A program made the position numbers and the translations under genes. A DNA stretch of 64,000 nt, taken from positions 3,658,001-3,722,000 of the forward strand of contig JAECYW010000001.1 in NCBI GenBank assembly GCA_023014335.1, given 5' to 3'. Source of the stretch: Galerina marginata (lineage: Eukaryota > Basidiomycota > Agaricomycetes > Agaricales > Galerinaceae). The notes below the pieces were generated by a model. The model had not been told where the DNA came from and ran no database searches. It was given only the letters and a program-made list of their open reading frames with translations. Positions 32,630 to 46,046 of the stretch are shown one piece after another; the stretch's first letter is position 1, and each line of letters opens with the position of its first letter.

Positions 32630-34882
32630 TATCATATGTACCACATCAGTGACATAAACAGCCTAAAACGCTAAACGCGAACTGTCACAAATCACATGTG
32701 CCACTTGGAAAAGAGCTAAGTTCAAGTAAGATGTGCGTAGTATCTCTCCTAACCAGACCACGATATATGTGATGAACCCTATGGATCTGGTCGAGCCTTG
32801 AGAAGCTGGACACTTACTCCATCTTTTTTTATGGAGGTAAAATCAAGACAGGAAGGGGGATTGTTTTAACAGTAGGACGCCAACATGAAACATACCCTAT
32901 TCCATCCAATATACCTGTTTGGCAATTTAGGGAAATTCTTGATGAGGATGAGAGTACTTTGATTTTCGTGGCCGAGCGTATCATCATTCACCATGACCGC
33001 TTCTCTCTTGGTTGAGAGTGGGTACTCATCTTTCCAATATTGCGTCGCAATGATTGCAATCAAAACCGCATGAAGTTGTACCTAGCTGCTGGATTGCCTT
33101 GCTCAGCATGGCGGCAAAGGCAATGCATGGGAAATTCTATTGAATAGCTAAGACAGTGATTGCTTGGTAGGTCGCAGTAAAGGTCGGCGGCGGACTAGAA
33201 TCGACTAGTGAAGTTGCACTCTGGGTGAGCGCAAGAGAGGAAGCGAGTAGAAGCGAAGATTTAATGAACGATTGCACTGCCAGTTAGCATGCGTCGCCGA
33301 AACCCTAAAAATCAGGACGATTCGTAGTCTAGCAGACACAAAGTGGCTCAAATCCCGCGAGACAATATGTAGAACGTCTGCTATCCCGAGCCGCTCGGGA
33401 GTTAGCATCCATTTCCTCATACGCCGATCAAGGCAGTGAGAATCGCCAATATCGAATTTTGCACAGAGATTTAATTTTTGCACGAGTAGGGGATGTTCGT
33501 CGACACATGAAACCGTCGTTTGAAGATTCTCGGCCAGCATGCGAAAGGCCGTGGCTCCTCTCGTAATTCAAACATGGTTAGACCTGTGATTGATTTTTGA
33601 GCGCGTGTACTCCAGGATATTCACCACACTACGTCGAGGGATGTCTGTTTGATGGACAGGTGGCTTTGAAACGACACGCTGAATAAACATCTCAGGAAGG
33701 CTCCGCGATACTTTTTATTTATTTAGAAAACTGGTGGCAATTCGATAGTTTGCAGTAAAGACAAAAGAGCTGATGTATCCCAGTCGCGACAGGATTCCAA
33801 AAAAGCTTTGGAAGTATTTCCAAAGGAAGAAATGAGCCAAGATAAATTAAAGAGTTTCAGGAATGCGAAAGCTGAATTGAAATCATATTCCCCGGAGCTC
33901 CGTTCGAGTATTTCCATTACAGACCAGAGGAGGTAACAAAGACGACGATTCCACGTCATTTCTACGACGATATAGATTCGTGCCCAGGGATATCAGTTGG
34001 TACGACGCTAATCGGGTGTCGACTGGCTGAAGAGGGTAGCTCGGTGATGTAGTTCGGCCAGAGGCTGACAACGCTTGTCACAGATTAAATTGAAGATTTT
34101 CTGCGACAGATTTCTTGGACAGAGTACATAGCATTTTGCATTCAGACCAGAGTGTTAAATTGTACATTCGAGTCATCAGTTAGTGTCGCCAAAAGATGTG
34201 TCGCACCAACACGAAAAGTTTACGACAAATGCAACCACACTAGATCTACGCATTGTGGCACACCACTGGAATGCAGGGTATAGCGCCCAAGTTGTCCAGA
34301 AGCGCATCGGATGCGAGTGAGGTCCGTGATACAACCTACGAGGAAAACGGAGACTGGAGTAGAAGCACCAAGACAAGATAGGAGGCATTGTGAATCAATG
34401 TGATATGTCGTGGTGGAGCGCGTGTGAGCTCGACCGATGAGTATAGGTGAGGCGATGTCAGTCATGCAGCCAGAGTCCTACCCTCCATAATTTTTTGACC
34501 AGGCATAGATGACTCGTCGTCCTCGAATCCGTCGGCTTGGAGCCGAAGTCCTAGTAACTCGGAACGTGACGTTAGCAAGCGCGACCCGCAGAAAAATGGT
34601 AGAAAATCCTCGGTCCCGTCGTTATTCCGGAAAAATCCAATGCAGGATTCAAAAAGCAGGAAAGATTGTAGTGTACATGGTATAAAGAAGCAGGAAAGTG
34701 AGTTGATGAGAGTGACAGTCCGAGTCCAAGTTCCGCTGTGATCGTGTTTGGCCACAGAGATTGGTGGATACACATCCAAATAATTGACAACAACACAACA
34801 ATGACCGCACGGCGGTCCGCACCGTCACCAGACCTTCCTTCCAAAATCCATACCGCCAAAATTTTCTATTTCTAATTGCATC
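32630..34882. other. Gene-poor stretch with a possible decayed minus-strand gene
   Basis: Minus-strand frames at 33205-33540, 33723-33959 and 34220-34465 have protein-like composition. The second ends in a stop directly followed by AATAAATAAAA, which would fit a 3' end. I could not link them into one gene or name a domain. They may be remnants of a gene. Confidence 0.3.
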
Positions 34883-35840
34883 ATGGGCTTCTCACTTCAA
34901 AACATATTTTGTTTCTGCTGTAGAAACAAGGATGAAATTGATGATCCTTACAATGAATCATCACACCTCATCCCCCAGACTGTTGAACCACCTGTCATCT
35001 AGTATGTTTTCCGAAACCTCCATATGATTTGATCATTCGATCAGGAGTTTTTTGTTTTTTTCGTAGCTCAAATGTCGTCCTAGTTGACCACAAGAAGCTA
35101 CAAGAGCGTCTAGGACATATCGTGCGCGCGAAGGAGGGGTAAGTCATGTCGTCAGCTGCTCCCCGTGAAGTCCTGACATGCTACTTTTGATTCAGTAAAA
35201 TGGTCAATGTGGCGTCTCATATCCCATTCAATTTACACAACCAAGTCATCCCACAAGAACATCACTCAATATCGCGCTCAGCATCTGGCTCTATCGACGC
35301 GTTTGAAGGCCAACACCGACATCCCAGAGCACTCTACCCTGACTTTTACTCAAACCAAGACACAAATCGGCATCAGCAACGGAATCCCCAAGTTATTTCT
35401 GGCTACCCCTTTGAAGATCCGCCTCGCAGTCGTTCTCCATCTCCTTCCTCGGGTCTTCCTGCGGGTCCTTCGACGGGCACGCGTTCATGGGCTCAAATCT
35501 CAGAACAGCCCAAAGCCACTCCGATCCTGAATGTACGGCTTGTTGGATACACCGACACACGGTCTAGAGGAAGAACAAGAGCACGAGGTCTAGCGCCATC
35601 GGGGCTATCGTCGCCACCTCATGGGGAAAGTCAGGCTGAGGATGATGAGTCGGCGACCACGCCAGTGGTTACCTCGCCTGGCGAATCAACTCCGAATCAG
35701 CACACGGTTAGCAACTTTCTCTTTCTTGATCGACATGCAATTTAATTTAAATTTTTTTCATCCTCGCGTAGGCCCTGGCAAGAACTTATAACTTCACGCT
35801 CACAGATACCAAACCCATTACTGTGAGCTGGGGCGATTGA
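34883..35840 (+). CDS. LAMTOR1-like lipid-anchored protein (candidate)
   Basis: Four exons (34883-35001, 35067-35138, 35196-35706, 35772-35840) give 256 aa. It begins MGFSLQ with a CFCCR cluster at residues 10-14. Gly2 plus nearby cysteines suggest myristoylation and palmitoylation, although Gln at position 6 is not the ideal Ser/Thr. The phrase SSHLIP, then QERLGHIVRAKEGKMVNVAS and IPFNLHN, recalls the conserved N-terminal half of fungal LAMTOR1/Ego1-type scaffold proteins, which hold Rag GTPases at the vacuole for TORC1 signalling. This is recognition from memory. The middle is Ser/Pro/Arg-rich and probably disordered. All introns are GT-AG. The gene model itself is solid; the family name is less so. 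Confidence 0.7.
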
Positions 35841-36713
35841 GGAAGCCACCTCTTCAACCTGTCCATGCCACTCTGCCAGTCAGCCGATATCCCTTAATTA
35901 CGACGCTTGCTAATGCCTGTTGGCCAACCCGCTTTTTGTCGTGGCCTCTATCCTCGAGCATCTCATATTGATACACCTCGCATCTCCAATTTTCTAGGCC
36001 AATTCCGTGTTAACTATAGATCCCTTTTCTTCCAGCAATTCATCAAACATCATCCATTATCACAACTCCTTCACCATCCATTCTCTCACTCTTCCAGTTT
36101 GAACACTTTTCAATCTTTCCTGGTTTCTGATACGCTAATTATAGAAGCAATATATCCACCAGAAACACATTTGTAGCATTCACATTTAACGTAATTTCCT
36201 TCTACTTCGCTGTATTCACTTTTTGCCTTGTATTTTAGTTAGGTCAACCTTTACCAGTTGCCGAATGTATTTTGCCAGCTGAGGTTGTGGACGCCCTCAA
36301 CAGGCCGGCTACTTAAGAGAAGATGTGATGATGAATTCTCAATCGATCTTCTCGGGCAACACTGATTTTCGATGTTTGAACAAGCAGGTGTGCAGAGCTA
36401 ACCAATTCCACCTCGACCGGGTCGGAGGGTATGATCTTGTGGAAGTCACAACAGGTCTTATCTGACGTCCTTGATTATAATGGATTGTGTATCAGGCTGT
36501 CTATAAATCGTCGTGCATAATGAATACCTCCCGAAGGTCGTCGCTTGATAAACTACTAGTGGAGGGCTCGAGAGAGAAAGAAATGTTAAGAGCCCCTAAG
36601 CATATTGATATCAAGAAACCTTGCAAGTCGCCGACTACAATGAATCGGACAAATCAGCCACCTTTCAGAGGGGCTTTCTCCGGATACGAGGACGAAGGGG
36701 ATGGTCCCGCATA
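35841..36713. other. Intergenic, convergent 3' ends
   Basis: Lies between the 3' ends of the LAMTOR1-like gene (plus) and the membrane protein gene (minus). AT-rich, no supported gene or repeat. Confidence 0.4.
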
Positions 36714-37854
36714 TCATTTTGATTCATAGTACTGAGGGGGTTGCGACGAGGATGGCAACCCAGAAGCGGGATCTTCGGGTTTCTTGTTCTCCCATTCCGA
36801 CCCAACAGATGGCTTCGTGTCCTCCAACCTGTGAGAAGGTCCTGATGTGGAGCCAGATTTCTCCAGTCGGCGAGAATACCGGTTTTGCTGGCGCTGAACC
36901 GGCGGAAGCGCGATTGGCGGTGACGGTGGGTTTCGAGAGGGCATTACGAGGTTACCAGCGTCCCCTGGTGCTTCGTTCTGGGGGTGGTTATAGTAATAGT
37001 TCCCGTTTCTACTGACGTACGAGACGTACGACAACGCGTTCTCCGATGGGCCAGATGGGCCAGAGCCGATCTGGGTGGAGGATTGACCGGCAGAACCATC
37101 AGAAAGTGACGACATTCGAGGGCCTTCTTGCGTCCAGTAACCTTTGCCGGTGGAGCCTGGGGCAGGAGCCGTCCGTGTAACACTCATTGGTAGTGAAGGG
37201 GTAAAAGGTAGGGGTTCAGGATTGTACATCGCTAGACTTGGATGTTGTGGTACGCCTGGGGTAGGATAAATCGATGTGTTCATGCTTTGACTGTAATTAG
37301 GCCGACTCGCAGTACCGGGTGGTGTCTGATTTGGGCTAGGTTGGAACGCCGGGGCGGGCTTTCGTTGGACTTTGGTTTGGCGCTTCGATCTAGTGCTCAC
37401 GCTCTCGCTGGGGCTAACGCTATCTGTTTGGGAAGGTAGATAAGGCAAAGGTGGTCGGTCAGGCTGGGGTTGTCCTACTCCTGTGACTAAAAGGAAATCA
37501 GGTCGTGGATAAACAGGATGTCATGGGCATTGACATACCCGGCGGTAAAATCGGTCGTGGAGATTTCCGTAGCAGACTGACCAAGCACAGAAGCGCAACT
37601 AGTAGAACAACGCCGATTGAGGCAATCGCAGGAATAAAGTACTTGTCATGAGCGACATTGCTCGCTGCCGATCTTTTCAACAAGTTAACGTTGATAGGTG
37701 AAGGAGGGATAGAAACAGGAGGTGTTGGTGAAGCTCCGCCCCAGATCTGCGCAGGTGGTGAGGCATATGCCTGAAAAGGTAAGAAGACTAAGAAAGCTCC
37801 TATGAGCGCAACAACGACGGGGCGGTGTCGATACTGGCTCTGGGTGGTGAACAT
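36714..37854 (-). CDS. Single-pass membrane protein with Pro/Ser-rich cytoplasmic tail
   Basis: Two exons (37539-37854, 36714-37486; 52-nt intron GTATGT...TTTTAG) give 362 aa. The start at 37854 is the first ATG and opens a signal peptide (VVVALIGAFLVFLPFQAYA). A short Pro-rich ectodomain leads to a transmembrane helix (YFIPAIASIGVVLLVALLCLVSLL, about residues 70-93), followed by basic residues. The tail of about 265 residues is rich in Pro, Ser, Gln and Tyr and ends QPPQYYESK. It shares topology with the two DDQDP-type proteins in the window but lacks their ectodomain, so I do not count it as a paralogue. Function unknown. Confidence 0.8.
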
Positions 37855-38784
37855 GGAACGAAAGACAGCATCGATGCGGCGAAGCTGTCGTGACAGCACG
37901 TTGCGCTCCTCATCATCACTGCCACCAAGAATTACGCTATTTGGCCCCGTTTTACGGCTCGTCCCTGGACTGGGTTTGGAAGTTTGACAGAGTTTGACAT
38001 CGAGGATTGGTCGGATGCTTCCGATATGATTGTGGATGATACTGTAGTCCAGGGGCCAGGAAGCGGAACAGGTGGTGCAAGGACACCAAAGAATCTCAGG
38101 GAGCCTCAGAAGCGTCAGCTTCCTCTAAAGAATTTCGAACATTCAGTATAGAGATGGAGTTTGCGCAAGGGGATTATCACACCGCCGTCATAAGAAATGA
38201 GGACAGCAATGGATCAAGGATTGATCATGGATGATGATCTGAATGAAATGCGGAAGCAATGGGTGTCAAACTTCAGAAAAGAGACCGAGTATGGTATCAC
38301 GTGACGCAAACGCGTCGCGTCGCGTTTTGTTACATGAGAAGTTTGACGAATGGAGTCGACTTTGAAGATACATGTCCTGGAGTACGCGAAGCTTTTGAAC
38401 CCAACCACTTTGTGCCCTATCTTTTATTTAGTTGTTTTTCTAGGCGTCGTCAACAGCGCAGTGGAATTAAAGTTCATGGAACGCAATTCCGGCCTTCAGA
38501 GAATCTGCAAAGGGACTGGCCGACACAACTATCGCGTACATACTTACAACAAATGATTGCACTGAGATTCGATGTTGATAACTTGTCTACGAAAGAGTAA
38601 CATACAAGTAAAAGAACGAACAAAAAACAATCTCCATCAAAAATTCGAAATGTTCACCTTGAATAATTTTGAATCGGGTAAAACACCCCACGCCGGCAAT
38701 ATAAGTCCTACAGGAATTTGACAAAAGTTCAAGAGATATATCGACTGAAAATATGGGAAATGATCTCATGGGATGACACGCTTT
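37855..38784. other. Intergenic, nothing recognised
   Basis: Upstream region of the preceding membrane protein gene and 3' flank of the next one. Only short frames, no support for a gene. Confidence 0.4.
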
Positions 38785-40270
38785 CTAAACAGTCCGTCGC
38801 TGGGTGGAAGATTCAGACGGGGAATTATTCTTCGAAATCGAAGGTCGAGGGGTGGAAGCTTCACTGCCTTCTCCGTATCCGAAGGCAGAATCGAACGGAC
38901 TTTGAGAGCTCGACACTTCCTCTGTAGGTGGACTATAGTATCCAGTTCCTGTATTGGCCAAATACGTTGGAGGTGGTTTGTTAACGATGATTTGGGCGGC
39001 ACTACTCAAACCATCCCCTCGTTGGAGGCGAGAGCTTCGATTGGAGGAAGCGCCCCAGAGTGAGCTCGAAGTTGTTTGTTGCTGAACCAGCGGGGCTGTA
39101 GATTGATACATTGTACTGGAGCCATCGTACATCGATTGCCGATAAGCATTGCGCTGTGATGACGCATCCGAATTTTGCACGAGGCCTAGTCCCGCTTCTG
39201 CCATCGGGTAGCTGGTTGAAGGTCGCCCATCCGTAGTATCGAGTGGGCGATACGAATCATATCCATCATTATTAATATTTTCATTGATATCTCGCCCGCC
39301 TTGCGAGTCCCCTCCGAAAACGCTGGGGGGTACGGTGGGGGGAATGGGTGGTGTAATTGAGCCAACGGTCTCGGCTCTTCTTCGGCGGTGACGCCTGACG
39401 AGCCACCCAATTGCAGCCAACAGAAGGACTCCAAGCAGTGTACCAATGACGGCCATTGCAATCGCCAAATTATGTGCTTTATTGCTCTCAGCACTAGATC
39501 TATCACTTCCGGAATTACCTGTGGCAGTTGGACTTCCGGTATGTGCACCAGTGGTGAAATGGACTGTCCCAGTTCCAGTTGCGCCTGAAGAAGGTGAATT
39601 CACGGTATTAGTTGCTGGGTCAACTACAGTAGTAGTAGGCGTAGGATCAGATGAATCCAGCACCGTAAAGCTAAACGAGTGATGACAGGGTTAGCATCAA
39701 CATTATAGGAAGGGAAATGGCTCACATAAACATATCCACGATGGTATATTTGTCGCCTGAAGGTACGGAAACGACGATTGTGTGTTCTGCGCTTTCTGTC
39801 CCTTCATACCAGGCAACAACGCTCGAAGCGACTGTCCCACTTCCAGCGCCAACATCCGGCACGCTGTAATCCTGCAGGTCGAGGGTTATCGGGCTATCTC
39901 CGTCAATTACCAGGTTGTCCCTAACGCGATATGGCCATAACGTCGACATAAAGTAAACGGAAACGACTGTGGCAATTTGATAACCGAGTTAGCCTCAAGA
40001 GAAGAACACGAGGAATGTCCACGTACATGTAAAAGTGATCGTCGCTGTCGCTTCTGGATCATCCTCCGCTAACATATGTCCGCCAGCAGCATCCAGGTTC
40101 GGGCCGTCTATCCTCGTCCAACTTGAGCTAGGCGAGTACACGATTCGTGGATCCTGGTCGTCAATCGTGATATTCCTTAGAGCATATGCACTAGGCAGGT
40201 GCCATAGTCCTCCCAAGATGCAGAGGCGTAGTACAAGCGCAAGGAGGGAAGTGGGGAAAGAGGCGCGCAT
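38785..40270 (-). CDS. Single-pass membrane protein with fungal ectodomain (paralogue 2)
   Basis: Three exons (40027-40270, 39726-39966, 38785-39670) give 456 aa. The start at 40270 opens a signal peptide (MRASFPTSLLALVLRLCILGG). The ectodomain has ITIDDQDPRIVYSP near its start and YFMSTLWPYRV in exon 2, matching VTVDDQDPSIVYSP and YFLSPLWPYTV in the gene at 136-1969. A Thr/Ser-rich stalk precedes the transmembrane helix (LAIAMAVIGTLLGVLLLAAIGWLV), followed by RRHRRRR. The tail is Ser/Tyr-rich. Both introns fall at the same codons and phases as in paralogue 1, and exon 2 is 241 nt in both. Family function is unknown; a surface sensor is an inference from architecture. Confidence 0.85.
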
Positions 40271-41327
40271 GGAGGACCCAAAGGCAAACCAGAGGTCGTT
40301 TGATACTTTTATCCCTACTATGTGGCTTGTCACCTGCTACCGCACAAGACCCGCGAGGGAAAACATTTTAACGTAAATTGAAGGTCTTTGATAATGAAAG
40401 GCAGAGGCGTACCTTGGTACCTGGATAGGCAACGTTCCATGTACAGCCCGAGCATTTGACATCCAGGCGCCTGCCAATTAATCATGCGAGGTTATGTACA
40501 GCCACCATCGAGTTCAACGCCAAAATTCCACAGATACTCTCAAAAAGAGTCACAAAATAGCTTCAAGGACAGGGAGGCTGAGTACTTTGCAAAAGAAATT
40601 TAGGCGCCTGATGCTAACCCATGTGACTTCTGTCCGCTTTGAACCCGACGAACCTTAAAGGCAGTGAAAACGTCATGTCAAGGAGACCTATGCTTGACGT
40701 CGAGAAACGTTCCTAGCCATCAGCTAGTAATCTATCCACAGCCATTGTCATCTTGACACCTTGCACAGATAATGCGCCGCACAAAGTGACCAATACGATT
40801 TCGCTGGTAGCTGTTTGATCTGGTAGCTGTTTGATATCAGATAAGTAGAATCGTAAAGGGTTCGAGGCTGAGCACCGACAAAAAGACCCATGATAGGAAA
40901 CCATCCGTGAAGTATTCAGTTTCGGGAGTAGATCGCAAATCTCTACTGGGGTTTTTTGCTAGCAAGTAATCCTCGCCGCCCGACTTCGTCCCGTTTACGG
41001 TCTGTCAAATTCACATTATCATGTTAAAGAGCTCATGAGTCGTAATTAAGAATGCGAACAGATATATGCCTTAAGATTTTCGGTTCCACAAACTGTACAG
41101 GTATCGAGCTCGAGTTGAAGTTTTATTGAGCAATAACTTAAAGGAGAGGTGCACCAAGAAGACGGCGCTGCAGTGTCGACGGGTTTGTAGGCTGGGGAAT
41201 CGAACACGGTCTTGGGGTTCCTACTAGTTGTAGAATTCCAGACACAGCCCGTGAGGTGCTCTACCGGGAAAAACAGTCTACGTCAGTGCATAAAATCTCG
41301 TGAACTAGTATTCCATAGACGGCTCAC
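40271..41327. other. Intergenic, nothing recognised
   Basis: No supported gene or repeat. A doubled phrase GGTAGCTGTTTGAT occurs near 40807-40835, a short local duplication. Confidence 0.4.
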
Positions 41328-44300
41328 CTATATTTGCCTCAAACTGAGATCTTCCAGCCATAAATGCAGATCCCCAGTTGGATCGAGGCGATGTCTCTGC
41401 GGTCATAAGTCAAAAAGATGAGTAGAGAGCAAACCCTCGGGAAATCTCACCGCAAGAAAATCCAGGGCTCCCGCGCAAAGCCCTGCAGGGGGTCTCCACT
41501 TTTGTTCCATCCTTTGGCATAGGTAATGTAAAGTCCAAAGTCCAACTTGTATCTTCACGCTGGGAAACGCGTGTAAAAACCATTGCGCAAAGAATTTTGG
41601 TCCCTGTTCATAAAACTGAAAAGGAGCAGGTTCCGAGAGCAGGCAGAAATGCAGGTGAGTTGCATAAATACTCAGGTAGTACTCGAGAAGTCGAGTATAG
41701 GATTTTGCTCGGTCGATGTGTGGAAAATAAATACCCTGTTCTAGGATAGAGGTGATCGTCGTAGACGCTGTATTCCCGATTTCCATCAGGAAATAAGTAG
41801 AGTCGACGCTGCCGCACCTGAGGTTATACGGCGGGATGGTATTTTCCGCCGCTTGAAATTGTTGACTGAGGTTTGGATCCGAAGGGGGAAATGACGAGAG
41901 CCAATTTGACTGCGCCTGATCGTCTGGGGGGAAGCATAGACTATCAAATATGGGAAACAGCCTCAGGTCATACAATTGACCAATCATCTCTGCTATTCTT
42001 TGTTGAAAAACCTTCAGTGTTGACGTGAAAGGATTCTGGGTCTGCTAGGCGTTAACACAGGAAAGAGCAAGAAGGGGGATCATACTTGCCAGTTGCCTAT
42101 TTAACCACATAATTAAAGTCAACACCGTCGGGAAGGGAATGCTGCTTTCAAAAACCCATGTAGCGGAGCATAGATGGCGGATGAACGCTTGAGTGTGGAT
42201 ATGGTCTTCCCCGTCTTCCGCCTCTACCATTCGAGAGACATCGTGCTGCTCCAGAAAATGAACAAGAAATGATGGAAGGGTTTCTAATTCCAATGGCCTT
42301 CAAGTTATATTGAAGTAAGTATGGGTTGAACGGACAAACAAAAAGTGTTGGGCTTACGCAATGGCAGAGTATAGAAGCTGATTTTGTTCGTCTTCGAGAC
42401 TGGCAAGCACTCGCCCGCCCAGTTCAATGGATTGTGTCCTAAACCGGTTGTGAAATATGCCTCCGCGTAGTGCACTTTGCAAAAAGTCAATCAGGCCGTC
42501 CATGATATAGTACGACGGAACAAGGATTCCAGGAGAATCAAAAGGGGAATAAAACGAAACATCCACAAACGAGCTGTTGTCAATTAAAAACCGTTTTCCA
42601 GATGGAATATCGAGACCAATGAAATTGACGATATCATCGAGAGGGAAAAATTCCTTGCGCCAACGGTACAGAAGATAGGGAAGATGCTCGACTTGTAAGA
42701 TGGTGCTAAAGGGCATTATTTTCCGAAAGCAGTCATCTTCAATAGTCCTGAATGCCGCTAGGAAGTCATCAAAGGCACTGGAAGAGAGTACTTCCCGTCC
42801 ATTGGGGTATTCCTGAATATATAAGCAATCACCTAGGCTAGCACAGGAGGAAATTCTTACAAAGTTGTGGATCGTTTCTAGTGCATTTCGGGCATAAGAA
42901 ATGTTCCGAAGTAGGTGCTTGGACTTGATGGTTGTCCAGTGTTCACTGGTAGAAAAGGTTTGCATTGCCAGTCGTAGATCATCAAGACGGCGTGCAACCT
43001 CTGTATAACGGGCATACCGAGGACCATCTAAGATGACAACGTCCCACATGTCATCATGCACAACAGGATCGTCACTAAGTGAAATTCGGTTAGAAAGAGG
43101 AATAAGTGAAACTTTAAGGTGGTTACCGATGATCTTTCCCAACATCGAAGCTCCCGATGATGAGGTCAAAGCAACGATTGAAGAATGATTCATGCACAGA
43201 CGGAAGTTTGACCGTAAACTTCCCAGATCGATCGCTATCCAAGATAAATTGCACAAAGGAAAGGTGACAGAACGATATTCGAGGACCAGGACGACCGTAA
43301 ACTGACTCCAAGTTCTCGTCCCAATCCTCGATTTCCCGGTGTTTCTGAATCACGAGAGAGTTGATTGCTCGTAGAACCATAATGAGTTCACTTTGTTCCA
43401 CATCAAGCCACTTTTCGAGCCCGTTTGGGACCGATTTAACGACTATGAGGCCACCCAAAACACGGACTAGAGGTCCTGGTCGAGGATACGCCGATAGAAT
43501 TTTCGTGTAAAGTTGGTCAAGGTCTGAGAAGGCAGATGCTCGCAATGGACCAGGATTTGAAATAATATCGAGTTGGCGACGCGGATCACAAAATTCGGCA
43601 CCTACAAACCTTAAGACGGTTGACGCATAGATAAATTGGCCGGATGCCTCGTAAACAAAACGGTCAATGAGAATCGTTGGTGGCCACGGTTGTTCTGTTC
43701 CAGTCATGATGTCCAGGTTTTTGTTGTAAATGTCGGCGAAACCATCTTCCAAGTATTTCTTAATATCGAGAGATGCCTGAGGAGAGTCGGAGAGTTCCAA
43801 TCGCTTGGTTATTCCAAACAACGGTTGTCGATCAAACGTATCACGAATCCAGAATTCGGGACGGCTCGCGATTAGGAAGCGAAGCGGAACTCCGGCTACG
43901 GTCTTCGCATGAGCGATGAGGTTTAAAATGGCGCGCTGGGTTTCGGGTCCATGACATTCGTCCAATCCGTCGATCAGGACGGTGGGGGTGTGCGAGAGAG
44001 TCGACGTACAATTCATGAAGGGCTCGATGATGAGCGAGTTGAGTTGGGTTTCGAAGGATTTTGTGGGGAGAGTATTATCGGTAGACATGGCATTGTTCAC
44101 GGCCTCACGCATGCCCGGTAGGTATATTGCAATTTGGTACGCCAAAGTCGAGAAGAGCAGTGTACCTTGATCGCGCCCAGACTTTCCACTTGCAAAGAAG
44201 AAGCTCCCTGCGTAGCATTGCCCATGCAGCTTCTGCAGGAGTTCCGCTATCGTCTGCATGATGGCAGACTTACCCGCTCCTGCTGGTCCATACAGCCATA

Positions 44301-44640
44301 CAGTATCGTACGATGGATTCGGGTCTTTCGTCCAGTCCATAATCGTGTTGATAACGTCCTTGCGAGTGCCAGGATGACAATGTCCTGCTGGATATCTTTC
44401 GGCAGAATCGTACATCGCCGCATGTGAGATTGCTTGACTTAAGGCAATAAGACCTTCCGTCAAACGTTCAACATTCAACTAGAGCTCATAACTACTCGAG
44501 TAGACGGTAAAGAACTCACCTGCATCCTGTGGTTGACCTGGAAAGTTGACTTGATAGTTTCCATGTACTTCATTGAATGTTCCACCGGAAATCGTATAGC
44601 TGTTCCCACTTCCGAATGTACCACCTACTGGTCTTAACAT
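41328..44640 (-). CDS. NACHT-domain NTPase, NLR-like (NACHT1)
   Basis: Seven exons (44520-44640, 43127-44432, 42861-43074, 42358-42812, 42090-42297, 41451-42044, 41328-41396) give 988 aa, with consistent frame through all six introns. Residues 1-40, encoded by exon 1, hold a Gly/Asn/Thr-rich motif (YTISGGTFNEVHGN). Exon 2 has the linker CHPGTR, Walker A GPAGAGKS (89-96), Walker B VLIDGLDEC (192-200) and the LIASRPEFWI sensor region, all typical of fungal NACHT STAND proteins. The long C-terminal half has no WD, ankyrin or TPR repeats that I can recognise; it looks helical. Such proteins act in fungal non-self recognition and programmed cell death; a role here is inferred. Intron 5 has a GC-AG boundary (CTG|GCAAGT). 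Confidence 0.85.
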
Positions 44641-46046
44641 GGTAGGATGGACCAAGGATGGACGAGATGTTGCCGAGTTCCGTCGCGTAGCACAGAAACA
44701 GGATGACCAAGCATTTTTAGCGGACCGCTTATCCCGACCACCGTCTCGTTGCACTTGAACCCTCTGCTTTGAAGTTTACGTAGGTTCAGCATGAAAATAA
44801 ATTTCAGCCTCAAAGCTCACTGACCATCGAGTCTTTGCGCAACATCCTTATCCTTGCCAGTACAGTATCCTTTTGCAAGTCACTAAATTCTTCTGAAAAA
44901 CGGGTTAGGCGTTTCTGCCGGCAGCTTTTTGGCTTTAAAAAAAATAAAACCGCGAGCAAAATGGCGTTGTCCATAATATGACTTGAACACACTCTTACAC
45001 AGTGTATAGCATCGTCGATCAACATACTTCTTTCAACTTGAACGACAAGGTGCTGCTATTAATAAATCAATGCGATCAGGGTAAGAAGGCCTAAGTTTGC
45101 AATGATATACGAAGAAGGTCACTATAATTGGCCAGAAGACATATTATTGTCGGAAGGCTTATGAAGTATCGGACCAAGGCAGGAAAATATTTCGTACACC
45201 TTCCCAATGGTTTCAGCCCATGCTGCTATAATCAACTTCAAAACACCTCTTCACATGTCCCAACTTTGATCAGACCTGATCACGCAGCACCTAAAACTGA
45301 CAGAAAAAAAATATACCAATATCGAATTAGCGGTATATCTGGAACTCCAATCCGACTCATGGAGATAAGGAATGGGAATTATTTTACGCGCCAAATTTGA
45401 ACGACCACCTGTTCTAGAAGCTTTTTCGTAGCCCTCAAAAGCTGCACTTGTGACAAAGAGGTACGGGACCTAGAAGATAGACCAATGCAATGGCGTTGTC
45501 CCACGCACGAGGCTGTCCAAGATCCCGACATCAAGCGCTCAGCTGTGCTGACAGCCCGGAAACTTTGATCCTGCGGAGCTTCAAGACATTGAAGCAACCT
45601 TGAAAACATAGCGCCTATTTTTCACACCCCACTAGTGCAACTTACCCGATATCGGCCATTCTAAGACATCAGCCATAAACTCCTAGAGGATCGTGCATAA
45701 ATTCGGAGACTCTGTATTAAAACCAAGTGAGAAAATTCAAATGCTTAGAGATTGATAAGTTACGCTTGAGCGCCTTTGTTGAATGCCAAATGAGGAAGCG
45801 AGACGGGAATTTAAGCGCCGAAGGGCTAGCACTCCGGGTCGGCCCGCCTTCCGCACAATTCACAGTTGTAGACGTTCAAGTTGACCTTTGTACCAACCTA
45901 TCAAGACAGATGGTATGGATGAGAAATTAGGTATATCACATTACCTGATCCGTACGGTTGTAGTTACGACTATCAATTAAAATCAAGTGTACGATAATTT
46001 CCACAGTCCAAAGATCGATAGCCTGACCTTAAGCACGAACACACAA
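44641..46046. other. Intergenic within the NLR-like locus
   Basis: Upstream region of NACHT1 and 3' flank of the DUF6593-type gene. A minus-strand frame at 44810-45025 is short and unsupported. No repeat or RNA gene seen. Confidence 0.4.

Noticed and set aside
34462..34859. Hydrophobic minus-strand frames that could suggest a membrane protein
   Set aside because: Hydrophobic stretches are irregular, frames overlap each other, and no splice-supported model could be made.
36714..37854. Third member of the DDQDP membrane protein family
   Set aside because: Same topology but lacks the ectodomain motif and the 241-nt exon, so it is kept as a separate protein.
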